Positions 46,377 to 56,349 of a stretch of DNA of 64,000 nt are shown here, piece by piece. The notes beneath the pieces were generated by a model. The model was given only the letters and a program-made list of their open reading frames with translations, did not search any database and had not been told where the DNA came from. Position numbers and translations under genes: made by a program. How positions within the stretch are numbered: position 1 is the first letter of the stretch; each line of letters opens with the position of its first letter. The stretch comes from Salinisphaera orenii subsp. orenii MK-B5 (GTDB lineage Bacteria > Pseudomonadota > Gammaproteobacteria > Nevskiales > Salinisphaeraceae), in contig NZ_AYKH01000007.1 of assembly GCF_003788635.1 (NCBI RefSeq), positions 1 through 64,000 of the forward strand, in the 5' to 3' direction.

Positions 46377-47615
46377 CTAGCCCCGGGTCGGATCGTGGGC
46401 GGAAAACACCCGCTGATAGGCGTAGATATAGGCGCCGAAGAAACCGGCGGCGATGTAGAACGGGGCCGCGAGCATGCCGCCGCCGAACAGCAGACCCGCG
46501 AACAGGGGGCCGATAGCCCGCGGCAGCTGGATGGCCACGCTGCCGGTGCTGACGGCGGCGCCGCGCCGGTGCGGGCGCACGAGGCTCACGGTCAGCGCCT
46601 GCCGGGCCCCGGCGGTGCCACGGTTGAGCGCCGAACGCGCGACGTGCAGTGCGGCGGCCATCCAGAAGCTCGGCACCAGCGGCAGCACGAGCAGGATCGC
46701 GAGCCCCAGACTGCGCATCCAGACCACAGCACGGACCACGCCGATCCGATCCACCAGCCGGCCGGCGAACAGCGACGAGACCGCGGTGACACCATAGGCG
46801 AGCGCCATGACCGGGCCGATGTCGGCCGGTCCGCGCCCGAAACGCACCGCGAACCAGTAGGTCATCAACGGCCCGACCAGGCCGATGGCGATGCCGTTGA
46901 GCGCGTTGACGCCGAACAGCCAGCGCATGAGCGCGTTCTCGCTTCGCCGGGTCGCGCGGTCGGCTTCTGCGTCCGCGGCCGTTCTCGCTGTTGTAGCTTG
47001 TAGCGCCGCTGCCGGTGCGTCACGCGCGAGCGCGATCAGGACCAGACAGACGAGCGAGCCGGCCAGCACCAGCGCGAACAGGGGTCGGTAGGCCAGAGGG
47101 CCCGGCAGCAGCTCGCCCAGCAGGGCCGGGCCGGCCCCGAGCAGCGCGCCGATGCCCATGCCCGAGAACCCGATGGCCATGTTCAGGCTGTACACGCGGC
47201 CGCGCTCGCGCCGGGGGAGGGCCTGCGACAGCCATGACAGCTCGATCGGTGCGAAGGGGCCGCTGCTGCCGTTGGCGCCGCGCCCGAAGCCGCCCACCAC
47301 GGCGGCGATCGCGAGTGCGGCGGGCGCGGCCGTGCACAGGGCGGTGACCGCCGCCGCGGCCTGTGCCGCCTCGTAGGCGAGCAGAAAGCCGCGGCGGCCC
47401 AGACGGTCACTGGCCGGGCCCAGGGCGACGATCAGCGCGGTATCGATCAGCAGGCCGGCCGTGAACAGCGCCCCGATCGCCGGCGCCGACCAGCCGAGTG
47501 CGTCCAGATAGAGCGCGAAGGCGACGATCAGCGCACCCTGGCCGACGCTTCGCGCCGCGCGCGCAGCCAGAAGCAGACGGGTATCGCGGGGCAGGGTCGT
47601 CCAGCGGCGGCGCAT
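46377..47615 (-). CDS. MFS transporter
   Basis: A 412-residue major-facilitator protein with about 12 helices. The N-terminal RLLLAARAARSVGQGALIVAFALYLDALGWSAPAIGALFTAG and the loop 2-3 motif GPASDRLGRRGFLLAYE are typical. A second motif-A-like stretch, AGRLVDRIGVVRAVVWMR, lies in the second half. The substrate is unknown. ATG 47615 is chosen over a TTG at 47636. The left end of repeat copy C lies 73 bases upstream of this start. Confidence 0.9.
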   Translation of the reverse strand: MRRRWTTLPRDTRLLLAARAARSVGQGALIVAFALYLDALGWSAPAIGALFTAGLLIDTALIVALGPASDRLGRRGFLLAYEAAQAAAAVTALCTAAPAALAIAAVVGGFGRGANGSSGPFAPIELSWLSQALPRRERGRVYSLNMAIGFSGMGIGALLGAGPALLGELLPGPLAYRPLFALVLAGSLVCLVLIALARDAPAAALQATTARTAADAEADRATRRSENALMRWLFGVNALNGIAIGLVGPLMTYWFAVRFGRGPADIGPVMALAYGVTAVSSLFAGRLVDRIGVVRAVVWMRSLGLAILLVLPLVPSFWMAAALHVARSALNRGTAGARQALTVSLVRPHRRGAAVSTGSVAIQLPRAIGPLFAGLLFGGGMLAAPFYIAAGFFGAYIYAYQRVFSAHDPTRG

Positions 47616-47687
47616 GCGGTGTCGGTGGCCGGGCAAGGACGAAAGCCTAGCACCTGCACCGGCCGCCCGGCCCCGGCCGCAATTGCG

Positions 47688-47999
47688 TAGGGCCTGTTAA
47701 CACCTCATGCGAACACCGCGTTGGGGACCGCAAATCGTGTTCTACAAGGCGCGAGTCGACGATCCGAGTTCGCCACGATCTAGACTGGCAACGCCGCAGA
47801 GCGCCCCTGGTCGATTGTTCATGGGAGGACCAGCGCTTCGGGCCAAGCGCCCATGAAATGAACAAGATGCGGCCATCCCGCGTTGTCGCACGCGGGCGCA
47901 GAGTGACCGCGCGGCGCGCACGACGTCCCGTCTTGCCGCCCATGGTCGATTGTCAGGAAGCGCTTGGCGTGGGGTCGTGTGAAGTGGTGACAGGCGCTA
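47688..47999 (+). repeat. MITE-like repeat, copy C
   Basis: A 312-base unit with imperfect terminal inverted repeats: left TAGGGCCTGTTAACACCTCA, right (reverse complement) TAGCGCCTGTCACCACTTCA. It aligns from end to end with copy B. The central hairpin pairs TTCATGGGAG with CGCCCATGAA, with the inner loop GCGCTTCGGGCC. It fills the space between the divergent MFS and aspartic protease genes. Its right end lies only 31 bases before the protease start, so it may carry or displace that gene's promoter. Confidence 0.85.
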
Positions 48000-48030
48000 G
48001 AGTGGCGCGGTCTCCACCGGTTGCATTTCC

Positions 48031-48537
48031 ATGTCCGACGCCTTACGCGCCCTGCGGCCCATGATTGCCGTGTTCGCGCTGCTCCTGCTGCTGTGGTGGG
48101 GGTTCGATACGCTGCTCGATCGGCGCGCCCGGCCCAACAGCGGCCTCGTGACCGGCGCCGGCGCGCCGGCGCGGTTGGTGCTGGAGGCCGGCCCGGGCGG
48201 CCATTATCGGGTGCCCGGCGAAATCAACGGCCAATCGGTGCAGCTGCTCGTGGATACCGGCGCGAGCCACGTCGCCGTGCCCGGTCATATCGCCGACCGT
48301 CTCGGCCTGGAGCGCGGGCCGGGTATGCGCGTCCAGACCGCGGCCGGGACCGTGCGCGCCTATGCCACGACGCTCGACCGGATCGAGATCGGCGGCCTGG
48401 CCGTGCGCGACGTGCGCGGTTCGATCAATCCGTCGATGGACGCGGACTTCGTGCTGCTGGGCATGACCTTCCTGCGGCATGTGGATCTGCGCCAGGAGAA
48501 CGGGCGGCTGATCCTGCAGGCGCCGGGTGACGCCTGA
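48031..48537 (+). CDS. TIGR02281-type retropepsin-like aspartic protease
   Basis: A 168-residue membrane-anchored protein. One helix lies at about 10-26 (PMIAVFALLLLLWWGFDTLL). The rest is a single-lobe aspartic protease (clan AA) with the catalytic LVDTGASHVAVP at about 72-83 and a second family element LLGMTFLRHVDLR near 142-154. It acts probably as a dimer on the periplasmic side. The start codon lies 31 bases after repeat copy C, so transcription must begin in or across that repeat. Confidence 0.9.
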   Translation: MSDALRALRPMIAVFALLLLLWWGFDTLLDRRARPNSGLVTGAGAPARLVLEAGPGGHYRVPGEINGQSVQLLVDTGASHVAVPGHIADRLGLERGPGMRVQTAAGTVRAYATTLDRIEIGGLAVRDVRGSINPSMDADFVLLGMTFLRHVDLRQENGRLILQAPGDA

Positions 48538-48858
48538 GGGCAGGCCCGGTCCCAGACGACGCTCGCAACGCCGGCCGCGACCGGGGCGAAGGCTGTCGAG
48601 GCCGCCGGGATATGGGCTGCAAAAGCCCGGGCCGAACGACGTGACCGCTCGACGCGCGCCCCGGGCAGCGGCTCCGGATCGCGCCGTGCGGTCGCCGCGG
48701 TCGCCGCGGTCGCGCGGCCGTGTCGCTGCCTCGGGCGCCGCGGCAATGCAGGCACCGGCTCGGGCAGCGCTTCGGGCCCGAGCCCGCCCCTGTGCGGCGC
48801 TTGAAACAGGCTTCGGCTTGGGTAATGCTGAACGACTGGAACGAACCGGAGCGAGACC
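48538..48858. other. Intergenic stretch, nothing recognised
   Basis: These 321 bases lie between the protease and the DksA-like gene. I see no gene, repeat or clear hairpin. The last 12 bases contain the GGAGCGAG ribosome site of the DksA-like gene. Confidence 0.5.
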
Positions 48859-49128
48859 ATGGCGACCGGCTGGGCGCGCGAAGGCGCGGTACAGGAACAG
48901 ATCGACAGCACCGTCGCGGAAGGCGTGGAACTGGCACGCAGCCGGCTGGGGCAGACCGGCGAGAGCCTGAGCGAGTGCGAGGAATGCGGCGATGCGATTC
49001 CCGAACGCCGGCGCGAGGCGATCCCGGGCGTGCGCCTGTGCGTGGCCTGTCAGGAGGCGGCCGACGCCGAGTCGCGCGACAGCTCCGGCTTCAACCGTCG
49101 GGCGAGCAAGGACAGCCAGCTTCGATGA
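48859..49128 (+). CDS. DksA/TraR-family C4 zinc-finger protein
   Basis: An 89-residue protein of the short TraR/YbiI type. The C-terminal zinc finger has CEECGDAIPERRREAIPGVRLCVACQ, with four Cys at about 42, 45, 63 and 66. The N-terminal half is a helical segment shorter than in DksA, so it may bind the RNA polymerase secondary channel only in part. Its stop overlaps the next gene's start by ATGA, so the two are coupled. Confidence 0.9.
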   Translation: MATGWAREGAVQEQIDSTVAEGVELARSRLGQTGESLSECEECGDAIPERRREAIPGVRLCVACQEAADAESRDSSGFNRRASKDSQLR

Positions 49129-49364
49129 CTGATCTGCCGTTGATGCGATTCGTCTGCGAGATCGACGGCGAGGAGCACCTGATCGATGCCGACAGTCCCG
49201 AGGTCGCGGCCTGCCGCGTCGCCGAGGCCCATGGCGGACAGGCGGCGCCGGGCGGGCGAGTGGTCGTCAACGTGGCCGAGGCCAACGAGGCCGACGTACC
49301 GCTCATCGCCGGCACCGACTACACGGTAGCGCTCGACGCCGACGGCGCCCGGGTCGAGGAATGA
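49125..49364 (+). CDS. Small acidic protein coupled to the DksA-like gene
   Basis: A 79-residue, very acidic protein with an alternating beta pattern (RFVCEIDGEEHLIDAD, VVVNVAEANEADVPL, DYTVALDADG). I do not recognise a family. The ATGA overlap with the zinc-finger gene means it is translated from the same message, so the two proteins probably act together or are regulated together. Confidence 0.75.
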   Translation: MTDLPLMRFVCEIDGEEHLIDADSPEVAACRVAEAHGGQAAPGGRVVVNVAEANEADVPLIAGTDYTVALDADGARVEE

Positions 49365-49400
49365 GCGCCCGCGCGTGAGCGCGCGCTCACCGTCGCACGC

Positions 49401-50345
49401 CTACCAGGGCAGCCGGTCGAGATCGACGTTGCCGCCGGTCAGGATCACACCGACGCGACGCCCGGCGAAGACTTCGGCATGGCGCAGGATGGTCGCCAGC
49501 GGGACCGCGCAGGACGGTTCCACGACGAGCTTCATGCGCTGCCAGATCAGCCGCATGGCCGCGACGATCTCGTCTTCCTCGGCGAGCAGTATGTCGTCGA
49601 CCTCCCGGGAAACGAATTGCCAGGTCAGCTCGCCGAGCGAGGCCTTGAGGCCGTCGGCGATGGTATCCGGCGCGTCCTCGATCAGGCGTCGGCCGGCATC
49701 GAGCGAGCGCCGAGCGTCGTCGGCGTTGGCGGGTTCTGCGGCGATCACGCGGGTCGCCGGCGACAGCGCGCGGCAGCTCAGCACGGTGCCGCTGATCAGT
49801 CCGCCGCCGCCGATCGGCGCGATGACGATGTCAAGATCGGCCACATCCTCCAGCAGTTCCGCCGCACAGCTGCCCTGACCGGCGATCACACGGGCGTCGT
49901 CGTAGGGCGGCACGACGTTGGCGCCGCTGTCGGCCACCACGGCGTCGAGTGTGTCCTGGCGTGCCGCGTTGCGCGGCTCGCAGAACACGATGTGCCCGCC
50001 GTAGCCGCGCACCGCCTCGATCTTGGCCCGTGGTGCGGTGTCGGGCATGACCACCGTGGCCTCGATGCCGCGGCAGGCCGCCGCGCGCGCAAGTGCCATG
50101 CCGTGATTGCCGCTGGAGTGGGTGGCCACGCCGTGCGCGGCCTCGGCATCGCTCAGCCCGAAGACCGCGTTGACCGCGCCGCGAGATTTGAATGCGCCGG
50201 CCTTCTGGAGGTTCTCGCATTTGAAGAACAGCCGCGCGCCGCTCATCGCATCGAAGGTCGCACTGGTGAGTACCGGCGTATGGTGGGTCCAGGTCGCGAT
50301 CCGTTCCCGGGCGCGGCGGACGTCGTCGAACGTGGGCGGGGTCAT
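49401..50345 (-). CDS. Threonine dehydratase / serine racemase-type PLP enzyme
   Basis: A 314-residue fold-type II PLP enzyme. The Schiff-base lysine is Lys53 in KAGAFKSRGA. The phosphate loop is GGGGLISG near 176-183. SSGNHG near 78-83 binds the substrate carboxylate. There is no C-terminal ACT domain, so it is not the feedback-regulated biosynthetic IlvA type. It matches the shorter catabolic dehydratases, serine racemases and threo-3-hydroxyaspartate ammonia-lyases. Start ATG 50345; an ATG 30 bases upstream adds ten residues. Confidence 0.9.
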   Translation of the reverse strand: MTPPTFDDVRRARERIATWTHHTPVLTSATFDAMSGARLFFKCENLQKAGAFKSRGAVNAVFGLSDAEAAHGVATHSSGNHGMALARAAACRGIEATVVMPDTAPRAKIEAVRGYGGHIVFCEPRNAARQDTLDAVVADSGANVVPPYDDARVIAGQGSCAAELLEDVADLDIVIAPIGGGGLISGTVLSCRALSPATRVIAAEPANADDARRSLDAGRRLIEDAPDTIADGLKASLGELTWQFVSREVDDILLAEEDEIVAAMRLIWQRMKLVVEPSCAVPLATILRHAEVFAGRRVGVILTGGNVDLDRLPW

Positions 50346-50545
50346 GGCGAACTCGAATGCGATCGGCCGCGCCATTCTGCCCGAGCCGTCGCGCCTCGGG
50401 TGGAGGCGGGGCTATCGATCACGCGCGGACCGCCTGCGGCAGGGCGCCGGTTGCGTGCCATCACATCGCGCTTGAATTGCTGGACTCGGGCGCTCTAATA
50501 ATGGCTTATCGCCCATGCACCGGCAGCGCGCTGCCCGAGGATTTC

Positions 50546-51730
50546 ATGAACGACCCATCGAGGATGTCGCCCGCGAGCGAGGACATCGACGGCCAGACGC
50601 CGGCGGACGCGGCGCGCACGCTCAGCGGCCGATCGCCCGAAGAGATCCGCGCGCTGCTGGCGCAGATGCCGCACGAGGAGGCGCTGGCCGTGGCCGCGCA
50701 GTTGTCCGGCGCGGCGAAAGAGCAGGCGGCCGGCGCCAGTACGCAGGCCGCCGCCTCGGATATCGATGCGCGTATCGACGAGTTGGTGGTGCCGGCGCCG
50801 GCGATTCTCGAGTCGACGAAGACCGCGGCCGAGGCCGTGGCGTTCCTGGTCGCCAGCGAGTCGGTGGCCGAGATCACCTACATCTTCGTGGTCGACGCCG
50901 GCCGGCTGGTGGGCGTGGTCGGCATGCGCGATATCGTCCTGGCCAAGCCCGGTCAGCGTCTGGCGGAAATCATGGTCGGCGAGCCGTTCGCATTCAAGAG
51001 TGGCACCGATATCGATGCCGCGGTGCGCGCCGCACTCGCCCGGCATTATCCGGTCTACCCGGTGGTCGACGACGAGGGGCGTCTGCTCGGCAGCGTGCGC
51101 GGCTGGCAGCTGTTCGAACGCGTGGTCGTCGAGGTCTCCGGCCAGGCCGGCGCCCAGGTCGGTGTGTCGCGCGAGGAACAGGTCACCACACCGATTCTCA
51201 GCGCGTTCCGAATGCGCCATCCGTGGCTTCAGGTGAACCTGCTCACGGCCTTCGTCGCCGCCTTCGTGGTCGGCATGTTCGAGGATACGATCACTCAGAT
51301 CGTGGCCCTGGCGGCGTTCCTGCCGGTGCTCGCCGGTCAGAGCGGCAATACCGGCTGTCAGGCGCTGGCGATCACCCTGCGCGGGCTCACGCTCGGTCAG
51401 CTGGACGAATACCCCGTGGGCAAGCTGCTGCGCAAGGAGATTCTGCTGGGCGCGCTCAACGGCTTCGTGGTCGGCATCGTCGCCGGTGTCGCCATGTGGC
51501 TCTATGCCTCGATGTCGGGCGAGGCGAACGCGGTCATGCTCGGCGTGGTGATTCTGGTCGCCATGCTCGGCGCCTGCACCGGCAGCGGCATCTTCGGCGT
51601 GGTCGTGCCGCTCACACTCAAGCGCTTCGGCGCCGATCCGGCCATGGCCAGCAGCATCTTTCTGACCACATTCACCGATATTCTCGGCATGGGTCTGATG
51701 CTGTTCCTGGCCAGCTGGGTGCTGCTGTGA
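50546..51730 (+). CDS. mgtE: Magnesium transporter MgtE
   Basis: A 394-residue magnesium channel. The N-terminal helical domain is short (about 15-70) compared with typical MgtE. A CBS pair follows at about 80-205, with YIFVVDAGRLVGVVGMRDIVLAKPG and YPVVDDEGRLLGSVRGWQLF. Five membrane helices come after, with the conserved pore sequences FLPVLAGQSGNTGCQALAITLRGL and LGACTGSGIFGVVVPLTLKRFGADPAMASSIFLTTFTD. The CBS pair senses magnesium and closes the channel. GAGGA lies 4 bases before ATG 50546. Upstream in-frame codons are less likely to be translated. Confidence 0.93.
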   Translation: MNDPSRMSPASEDIDGQTPADAARTLSGRSPEEIRALLAQMPHEEALAVAAQLSGAAKEQAAGASTQAAASDIDARIDELVVPAPAILESTKTAAEAVAFLVASESVAEITYIFVVDAGRLVGVVGMRDIVLAKPGQRLAEIMVGEPFAFKSGTDIDAAVRAALARHYPVYPVVDDEGRLLGSVRGWQLFERVVVEVSGQAGAQVGVSREEQVTTPILSAFRMRHPWLQVNLLTAFVAAFVVGMFEDTITQIVALAAFLPVLAGQSGNTGCQALAITLRGLTLGQLDEYPVGKLLRKEILLGALNGFVVGIVAGVAMWLYASMSGEANAVMLGVVILVAMLGACTGSGIFGVVVPLTLKRFGADPAMASSIFLTTFTDILGMGLMLFLASWVLL

Positions 51731-52125
51731 CGAACGCGGGCGAGGGTATGACACGCCATCGTCCGTGACATCGCTGCCGGTGGGCCACGCGTCCGGGCGA
51801 GATCGCGCCGACGGTTGCCGAGGTCGCGCTGCCGTGGGACTTCACGCGGGCTCGCGGCGGTATCCAAGCTAGGTGGTGTCGCCGCCTGGTGGGGCGGGAC
51901 GCGCCGCGCCTGCGGGCACGCGGGTCGCAGGTCAGCTCCGCCGTGCGCGGTTCCGGATTCGCCGCTGCGCGGCATTGCGTTCGCAGGGTCGGCGGTATCG
52001 CGCTACCCGCGCATCGCTTGCCGCTGGCCGGCCGCTCCGGTCCGGCGGACGTGTGACGTAAGTCGCATGGGCGCGACGACGGCGTGCTGCTAGCGTCGAT
52101 CTGCACGTCCGCACGGGGAGATCCC
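51731..52125. other. Intergenic stretch, nothing recognised
   Basis: These 395 bases hold no supported gene, repeat or hairpin. The promoter of the hydrolase gene must lie near the end. GGGGAG at 52115-52120 is its ribosome site. Confidence 0.5.
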
Positions 52126-53184
52126 ATGACCGATATCGCTATCCGACGTCTGCATCTGCGTCGGTGTCTGCTGTCCGCGATGACGGCGCTGGCCTTGACC
52201 GCGCCCGCGCATGCGGCCACGACCTCGACCACGCATATGATTCAGAGCAGCGCCGACGCTGACGTGCGACTGCACGTGCGTGAACGCGCCCCGGCGGACG
52301 ACGCAGCGGCCAACGGCGAGGCGGTGCTTTTCGTCCATGGGGCGACCTATCCCGGCCATACCTTCGACACGGCGCTGGCCGACGGACCCAGTTGGATGGC
52401 ACGGCTGGCGGAGGCGGGCTATCGCGTCTACGCGATGGACCAGCGCGGTTACGGCCGTTCCACGCGGCCGGCGGCGATGCAGGCGCCCGCCGAGGACAAT
52501 CCGCCGTTCGCCCGTGCCGAGGATGTCATCTCCGACATGGGCGACGTCATCGACTTCATCCGCAAGGACAGCGGCGATGAGCGCGTGGATCTCGTTGGCT
52601 GGTCCTGGGGCACGGTCACCGGCGGCATGTTCACCGCCCGGCACGGTGACCGGATCGACCGCCTCGTTCTCTATGCGCCGGTCTACCGGCACGACAATCC
52701 GGCCTGGACGGAAAAACTCGCCGATCCCGAAGCGCCGTCGAAGCTGGCCGACGTCGGTGCCTATCGCACCGTCACCCGGACGCAGGCCGACGAGCGCTGG
52801 GCCGCACAGATCGACGCCGACGATCCGGCCGCGTGGCGCGATCCGGCGGTCTTCTCTCGCTGGTACGACGCGATGATCGACATGGCGCCGGGCGAAGCCG
52901 AGGACGACGTCATCAAGGCGCCGAACGGCGTTCTGGTGGATCTGTGGGAGATATTCAACGGCCGTGCGGTCTACGACGCCTCGAAGATCGAGGTGCCGAC
53001 GCTGGTCATACGGGGCGATGACGATCCGACGGCCACGGACGCCGACGCGCGCGGGCTGTACGCGGCGCTCGGTGCGTCGATCAAGCGTTACGTGGTGATC
53101 GGCGACGGCACCCATTTCCTCAATCTCGAGAAGCACGCGCCCCAGCTGTACGCGGAGACGCAGCTGTTCCTCGACAGCGACTAG
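52126..53184 (+). CDS. Secreted alpha/beta hydrolase
   Basis: A 352-residue protein with a signal peptide at about 1-30 (ending PAHAAT). The hydrolase fold has VLFVHGATYPGHTFD (oxyanion region), the nucleophile elbow GWSWG near 163-167, a late Asp in VIRGDDDPTAT and the catalytic His in GDGTHFLNLE. It probably acts on esters or related bonds in the periplasm; the substrate is unknown. Ribosome site GGGGAG is 5 bases before ATG 52126. Confidence 0.9.
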   Translation: MTDIAIRRLHLRRCLLSAMTALALTAPAHAATTSTTHMIQSSADADVRLHVRERAPADDAAANGEAVLFVHGATYPGHTFDTALADGPSWMARLAEAGYRVYAMDQRGYGRSTRPAAMQAPAEDNPPFARAEDVISDMGDVIDFIRKDSGDERVDLVGWSWGTVTGGMFTARHGDRIDRLVLYAPVYRHDNPAWTEKLADPEAPSKLADVGAYRTVTRTQADERWAAQIDADDPAAWRDPAVFSRWYDAMIDMAPGEAEDDVIKAPNGVLVDLWEIFNGRAVYDASKIEVPTLVIRGDDDPTATDADARGLYAALGASIKRYVVIGDGTHFLNLEKHAPQLYAETQLFLDSD

Positions 53185-53570
53185 ATGCGGTCGATGCGGG
53201 CCGTGCGGGCGGGGCCGGGGGTCCCTCGCAACGTTCGAGTTGTCGCCGCCCGCGGCCTCGGCCGCGCCACGTGGCGATACGAGCGTGGGCCATGCGGGAT
53301 TGCGGCTCGGGCCTATCGAGCGTGGATATCGTTCGACGTGCGCCGACCGTCCGGATCAGTACACTATCCAACCGTGTCGCGCGATGCGGCTCTCGAATCC
53401 GAGCCAACCACGCTGCGGGCCGAGCAGGCTCACGGGCGCGCGGCGCAGCAGGGTCGGCGAGGCTGTGCTCCCGCGATGCGGCCCGATAGCCTCCGTCGCC
53501 GCCCACGTCTAGGCGGCCGGAATCGGCGGCCACGCGGCTCGCGTTGCGCGGGGTGCCGAACGGCCGTGAT
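53185..53570. other. Gene-free stretch between convergent genes
   Basis: No gene is supported in 386 bases. Near 53380 there is a short resemblance to the inner part of the MITE-like family, but it does not extend and I do not count it. Confidence 0.5.
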
Positions 53571-54887
53571 TCAGCCGGATTCGGCCGCGCGTTCGGCGAC
53601 GAACACCGCGTGGTCCCGACGCACGCAGTCGGCGTAGGTGAAGGCCAGGTCCACGATCATCTGCTTGAACGACTCGCGGCGCGTGTCGCAGCGGTCGAGC
53701 ACCGCGCGCGAAAAATAGGCCGGATCGTCCGGCCGCAGGGCCTCGGCGCCCTGGAGATGTTCCCGGGCCATGATCCGGCCCCACTGACGCGCCAGTCGCC
53801 GATACTGCTTGAAGTCGCGGATTTTGTGGGTCGGGAAATCCTTCTTGTAGGGCGAGCGTTCGCGCACGGAGAAGACGGTATCGTCGAGCGTCAGCCAGCC
53901 GATGTACTCGTCCGGATGATTGGCCAGTGCCTGGAAGGCCAGCGCGTGACGGTGCGCCTCGTGATCGAAGCTGCGCCGCCACAGGCGTTTCTCGCGGGCG
54001 TTCATCACGCGGTAGGCCGGCGGCGGCGTCTGCTGTTTGATGTCGAGGATGAGGTCGTCCTCGAGGCGGTCGCTGGCGCCGGCGATCAACGCGTAGTAGC
54101 GCGACAGGCCGAGGGAGCCGGTGCCGGCGTTCAGACGTCGGGCGACGTCCTTGACGCGCAGATGCGCGGCGGAGAGTTCCCGGCCGCCGTTGCGCAGCGT
54201 CTCGGGATATTGTTCGCGCAGCGCCTTGAGCAGCTGGCTGCGCTCGGCCGCGGACACGGCGCCCATTTTCTTCGTGTCCAGATTGAAGCGGCGCTCGCCG
54301 TCCTCGACCACCGTCCACTTCGCCAGATAGCGCTTCGGCCCCCGCTTGTCGAGCACCTTTTGCATGAAGGGCCCGAGGGGCTTGTTGATGTAGGTGACGT
54401 GGATGTCCTCCGGGCCCGTGCCGGCGGTGTAGGCGGCCAGCGTGTCCAGATACACGCCCAGCAGATGACGGATGGCGCGGCGGGCCTGCCCGGCGGACAG
54501 GCCCGCGTTTTCCTCGGCGTCGAGCACCATGCTCGCGGCATGGCGCCACAGGTCGTACTGATAGTCGCCGATGACCGCGTCGTCGAAGTCGTCCATGCCG
54601 TAGTGCACGCCCTGTCGATCATCGCCGTAGGCGCCGTGGTTGTAGACGTGGGCGTCGCCCTGCAGCCAGGTCTGGGTGTCCCGCAGGCCGCCGAACATAT
54701 AGATGCGCCAGTCCTGCCAGACGTCGCGCCAGAACAGGTGGTTGGTGCCGCGGAAGAAGCGGTAGGGCGTGCGTTCCATCTTGCGGTACTTGCGCTCGCG
54801 ATCCGCATCGGACAGGTGGCGATTCTGGGTACGGAGCTCGTCGAGCACGAGTTCGCTGCGCGCGGGCCGCATGAAATGAAACGTCAT
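53571..54887 (-). CDS. DUF2252 family protein (second copy)
   Basis: A 438-residue DUF2252 protein lacking the Rho-N-like N-terminus of the one at 18674. Family motifs: PYRFFRGTNHLFWRDV, WLQGDAHVYNHGAYGD, YGMDDFDDAVIGDYQYDLWRH and TGSLGLSRYYALI. It differs widely from the first copy, so they are ancient paralogues or separate acquisitions. Predicted kinase-like fold, substrate unknown. Start ATG 54887; it is monocistronic. Confidence 0.9.
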   Translation of the reverse strand: MTFHFMRPARSELVLDELRTQNRHLSDADRERKYRKMERTPYRFFRGTNHLFWRDVWQDWRIYMFGGLRDTQTWLQGDAHVYNHGAYGDDRQGVHYGMDDFDDAVIGDYQYDLWRHAASMVLDAEENAGLSAGQARRAIRHLLGVYLDTLAAYTAGTGPEDIHVTYINKPLGPFMQKVLDKRGPKRYLAKWTVVEDGERRFNLDTKKMGAVSAAERSQLLKALREQYPETLRNGGRELSAAHLRVKDVARRLNAGTGSLGLSRYYALIAGASDRLEDDLILDIKQQTPPPAYRVMNAREKRLWRRSFDHEAHRHALAFQALANHPDEYIGWLTLDDTVFSVRERSPYKKDFPTHKIRDFKQYRRLARQWGRIMAREHLQGAEALRPDDPAYFSRAVLDRCDTRRESFKQMIVDLAFTYADCVRRDHAVFVAERAAESG

Positions 54888-56082
<1,195 letters not shown>

Positions 56083-56349
56083 TGCATGCTCCACGAAAGA
56101 TGATCCGGCAATCATGGGGACGAATGCCGTGATGCGCCAGGTGCGAGCCTCAAGCGGTGTTCCACGCCTCGGGCCGCGCGAGGCCGGCGCGTGGCCGCCT
56201 GGCCCTGGATGCGGCCACGCGCGACGGTTCGGCGGCCGGAATCCGCGCGACTGCCCGCCGGTTTCGGTTTTCCGGTGCTTGTTCTAGACTCGAACCGATC
56301 GCTCGCGGCGCATCCGCCGCGGGCCCACGACACTCCGGGGGATCTCACG

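Noticed and set aside
53370-53420. A fifth copy of the MITE-like repeat
   Set aside because: Only about 25 bases resemble the inner ATCC-GTTGTCGCGCG block; flanks, hairpin and ends do not align.
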